DNA from: Acidianus hospitalis
GTDB taxonomy: Archaea; Thermoproteota; Thermoprotei_A; Sulfolobales; Sulfolobaceae
Reading direction: 5' to 3'
Assembly: GCA_046533895.1 (NCBI GenBank)
Contig: JAWDOK010000004.1
Coordinates: forward strand, 1-64,000
DNA: 64,000 bases
Shown: in pieces, positions 63,188 through 64,000 of the stretch
Layout: each line of letters opens with the position of its first letter
Numbering within the stretch: position 1 is the first letter of the stretch
Made by a program: the position numbers and the translations under genes
Notes under the pieces: model-generated
Database searches by the model: none
What the model saw: only the letters and a program-made list of their open reading frames with translations
Told to the model about the DNA's origin: nothing

Positions 63188-64000
63188 AATTCCACCTTGG
63201 GAAGAAATCTAAACTGTGCCTTGGGTTTATTTCTCCTACTAAATTTGTAAGCATTAATTTCTTAACTTTTTCTTGGTCAGACTCATGCGCAAGAACCCAC
63301 ATCAATTTAACTATTGCGACCTCTGGTAGCATGTCTTCTAATGGAACTACCCCAGCTTCTTGCAATAACCTCCCTGTAGTATAAACATTCATATTAACTC
63401 TTCCGAACAAACACTGTGAAGTCATACCAACAAATACTCCGTCCTTTGTCATTTTCTTTATATAATCCACAAAAGATGTAGCTACATGGCCTAATCCAGT
63501 GCCTTCTAAGATCACTCCTCTAACTTTCTTCTCCATTAAATATTCTAGAATGTCAGGAGTTAAACCTGGATAGTACTTTAAAAGAAATACGTGAGTATCA
63601 AATTTGGCGTCTTCCTCAACTTCATCTCTTTTAGGAATATAATCTGATCTTAGAATTTCTACCTTATTTTCTTTCCACTCTACTTTAGCTAACGGTTTAT
63701 CATTTATTGATTGGAAAGCGTCTCTTCTGCTAGTATGCATTTTTCTAACCTTAACTCCTCTGTGAGCTAAAGTGTAAGTATCTGAGCTTTCTCCATGCAT
63801 ATTTATTACTACTTCACCAAATGGAGCTTTCTTAGCTAGGAGTACAGAAGAATACAAGTTTATTGCAGCGTCACTACTAGGTCTATCGCTACTTCTTTGT
63901 GAACCAACCAATACTACTGGTCCAGACAATTTTAGTGAAAAAGCTAGTGCTGATGCAGTATAAGCCATCGTATCTGTTCCGTGTGCGATAACTACTCCTT
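63180..64000 (-). CDS. gatD: Glu-tRNA(Gln) amidotransferase subunit D, 5' end missing
   Basis: Asparaginase-like subunit that releases ammonia from glutamine. The visible part includes VVIAHGTDTMAYTASAL at the window edge (active-site threonine and aspartate), VLVGSQRSSDRPSSDAAINLY, and TSQCLFGRVNMNVYTTGRLLQEAGVVPLEDM. The frame continues beyond position 64000, so the N-terminal AnsA-like domain and start lie outside. It is upstream of gatE. Confidence 0.95.
   Translation of the reverse strand, partial: GVVIAHGTDTMAYTASALAFSLKLSGPVVLVGSQRSSDRPSSDAAINLYSSVLLAKKAPFGEVVINMHGESSDTYTLAHRGVKVRKMHTSRRDAFQSINDKPLAKVEWKENKVEILRSDYIPKRDEVEEDAKFDTHVFLLKYYPGLTPDILEYLMEKKVRGVILEGTGLGHVATSFVDYIKKMTKDGVFVGMTSQCLFGRVNMNVYTTGRLLQEAGVVPLEDMLPEVAIVKLMWVLAHESDQEKVKKLMLTNLVGEINPRHSLDFFPRWNYD

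Overview
The window is a stretch of chromosome from a thermoacidophilic crenarchaeon of the order Sulfolobales. The evidence is strong by-eye AT richness, a complete Cdv (ESCRT-III) division cluster with a second ESCRT-III paralog, a thermosome, an archaeal GatDE pair, a type I topoisomerase next to rpoK, a trpBADFEGC operon and the replication initiator WhiP. Thermosome and trp gene features fit an Acidianus- or Sulfurisphaera-like member, but the genus is not settled by reading alone. Gene order resembles, from memory, the Saccharolobus solfataricus region around SSO0862-SSO0927.

Layout: 0-5 kb holds an intron-containing tRNA with a CAU anticodon, a 41-residue ribbon-helix-helix protein, and a regulator-sufC-sufB-sufD operon for Fe-S assembly. 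5-10.3 kb is the glycine cleavage system, with gcvT-gcvH followed by a PAC2 protein and a small Hsp20-like protein, divergent from gcvPA-gcvPB. 10.3-12.9 kb holds a signal peptidase, a zinc-ribbon protein, enolase and small membrane proteins. 13-15.7 kb is cdvABC, flanked on each side by a candidate C/D box sRNA. 15.7-26 kb holds topA, rpoK, a serine-pathway pair (aminotransferase and serA), an Ogg-type glycosylase, several small unknown genes, a geranylgeranyl-reductase-like flavoprotein and valS. 26-33.6 kb is aspartate aminotransferase plus the trp operon. 33.6-40 kb holds acylphosphatase with an upstream C/D sRNA, inositol-phosphate synthase, PEP synthase, cdvB2 and a UbiD-family decarboxylase. 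40-48 kb holds thrC-lysC-asd-PHP-nreA, argF, a DUF4443-type regulator and a NAD-kinase-like gene. 48-51 kb is whiP, a probable replication origin (the oriC3 position) and small zinc or Cys-rich proteins. 51-56 kb holds thsA, unknown small genes and argS. 56-57 kb holds tRNA-Arg(GCG) carrying the N-terminal scar of an SSV-type integrase, then DUF1059 genes. 57-64 kb holds class II ribonucleotide reductase, a Cys-containing HTH regulator, an unknown protein, gatE and the 3' part of gatD.

The genes are mostly core housekeeping, tightly packed with frequent ATGA or GTGA stop/start overlaps. Division (cdvABC, cdvB2) and origin-specific replication initiation (whiP) lie within about 36 kb of each other. 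Serine (serA), tryptophan, threonine, aspartate-family and glycine metabolism are also clustered here. Accessory DNA is limited to the integrase scar at tRNA-Arg and perhaps its neighbours.

The points most worth a second look are the candidate origin beside whiP, the three candidate C/D box sRNAs, two conserved genes (topA, ppsA) with no ATG/GTG/TTG start before their conserved N-termini, a TtuA/Ctu1-like protein that has lost its PP-loop, a repeated four-cysteine module shared by two unknown proteins, and the SSV-type integrase remnant.
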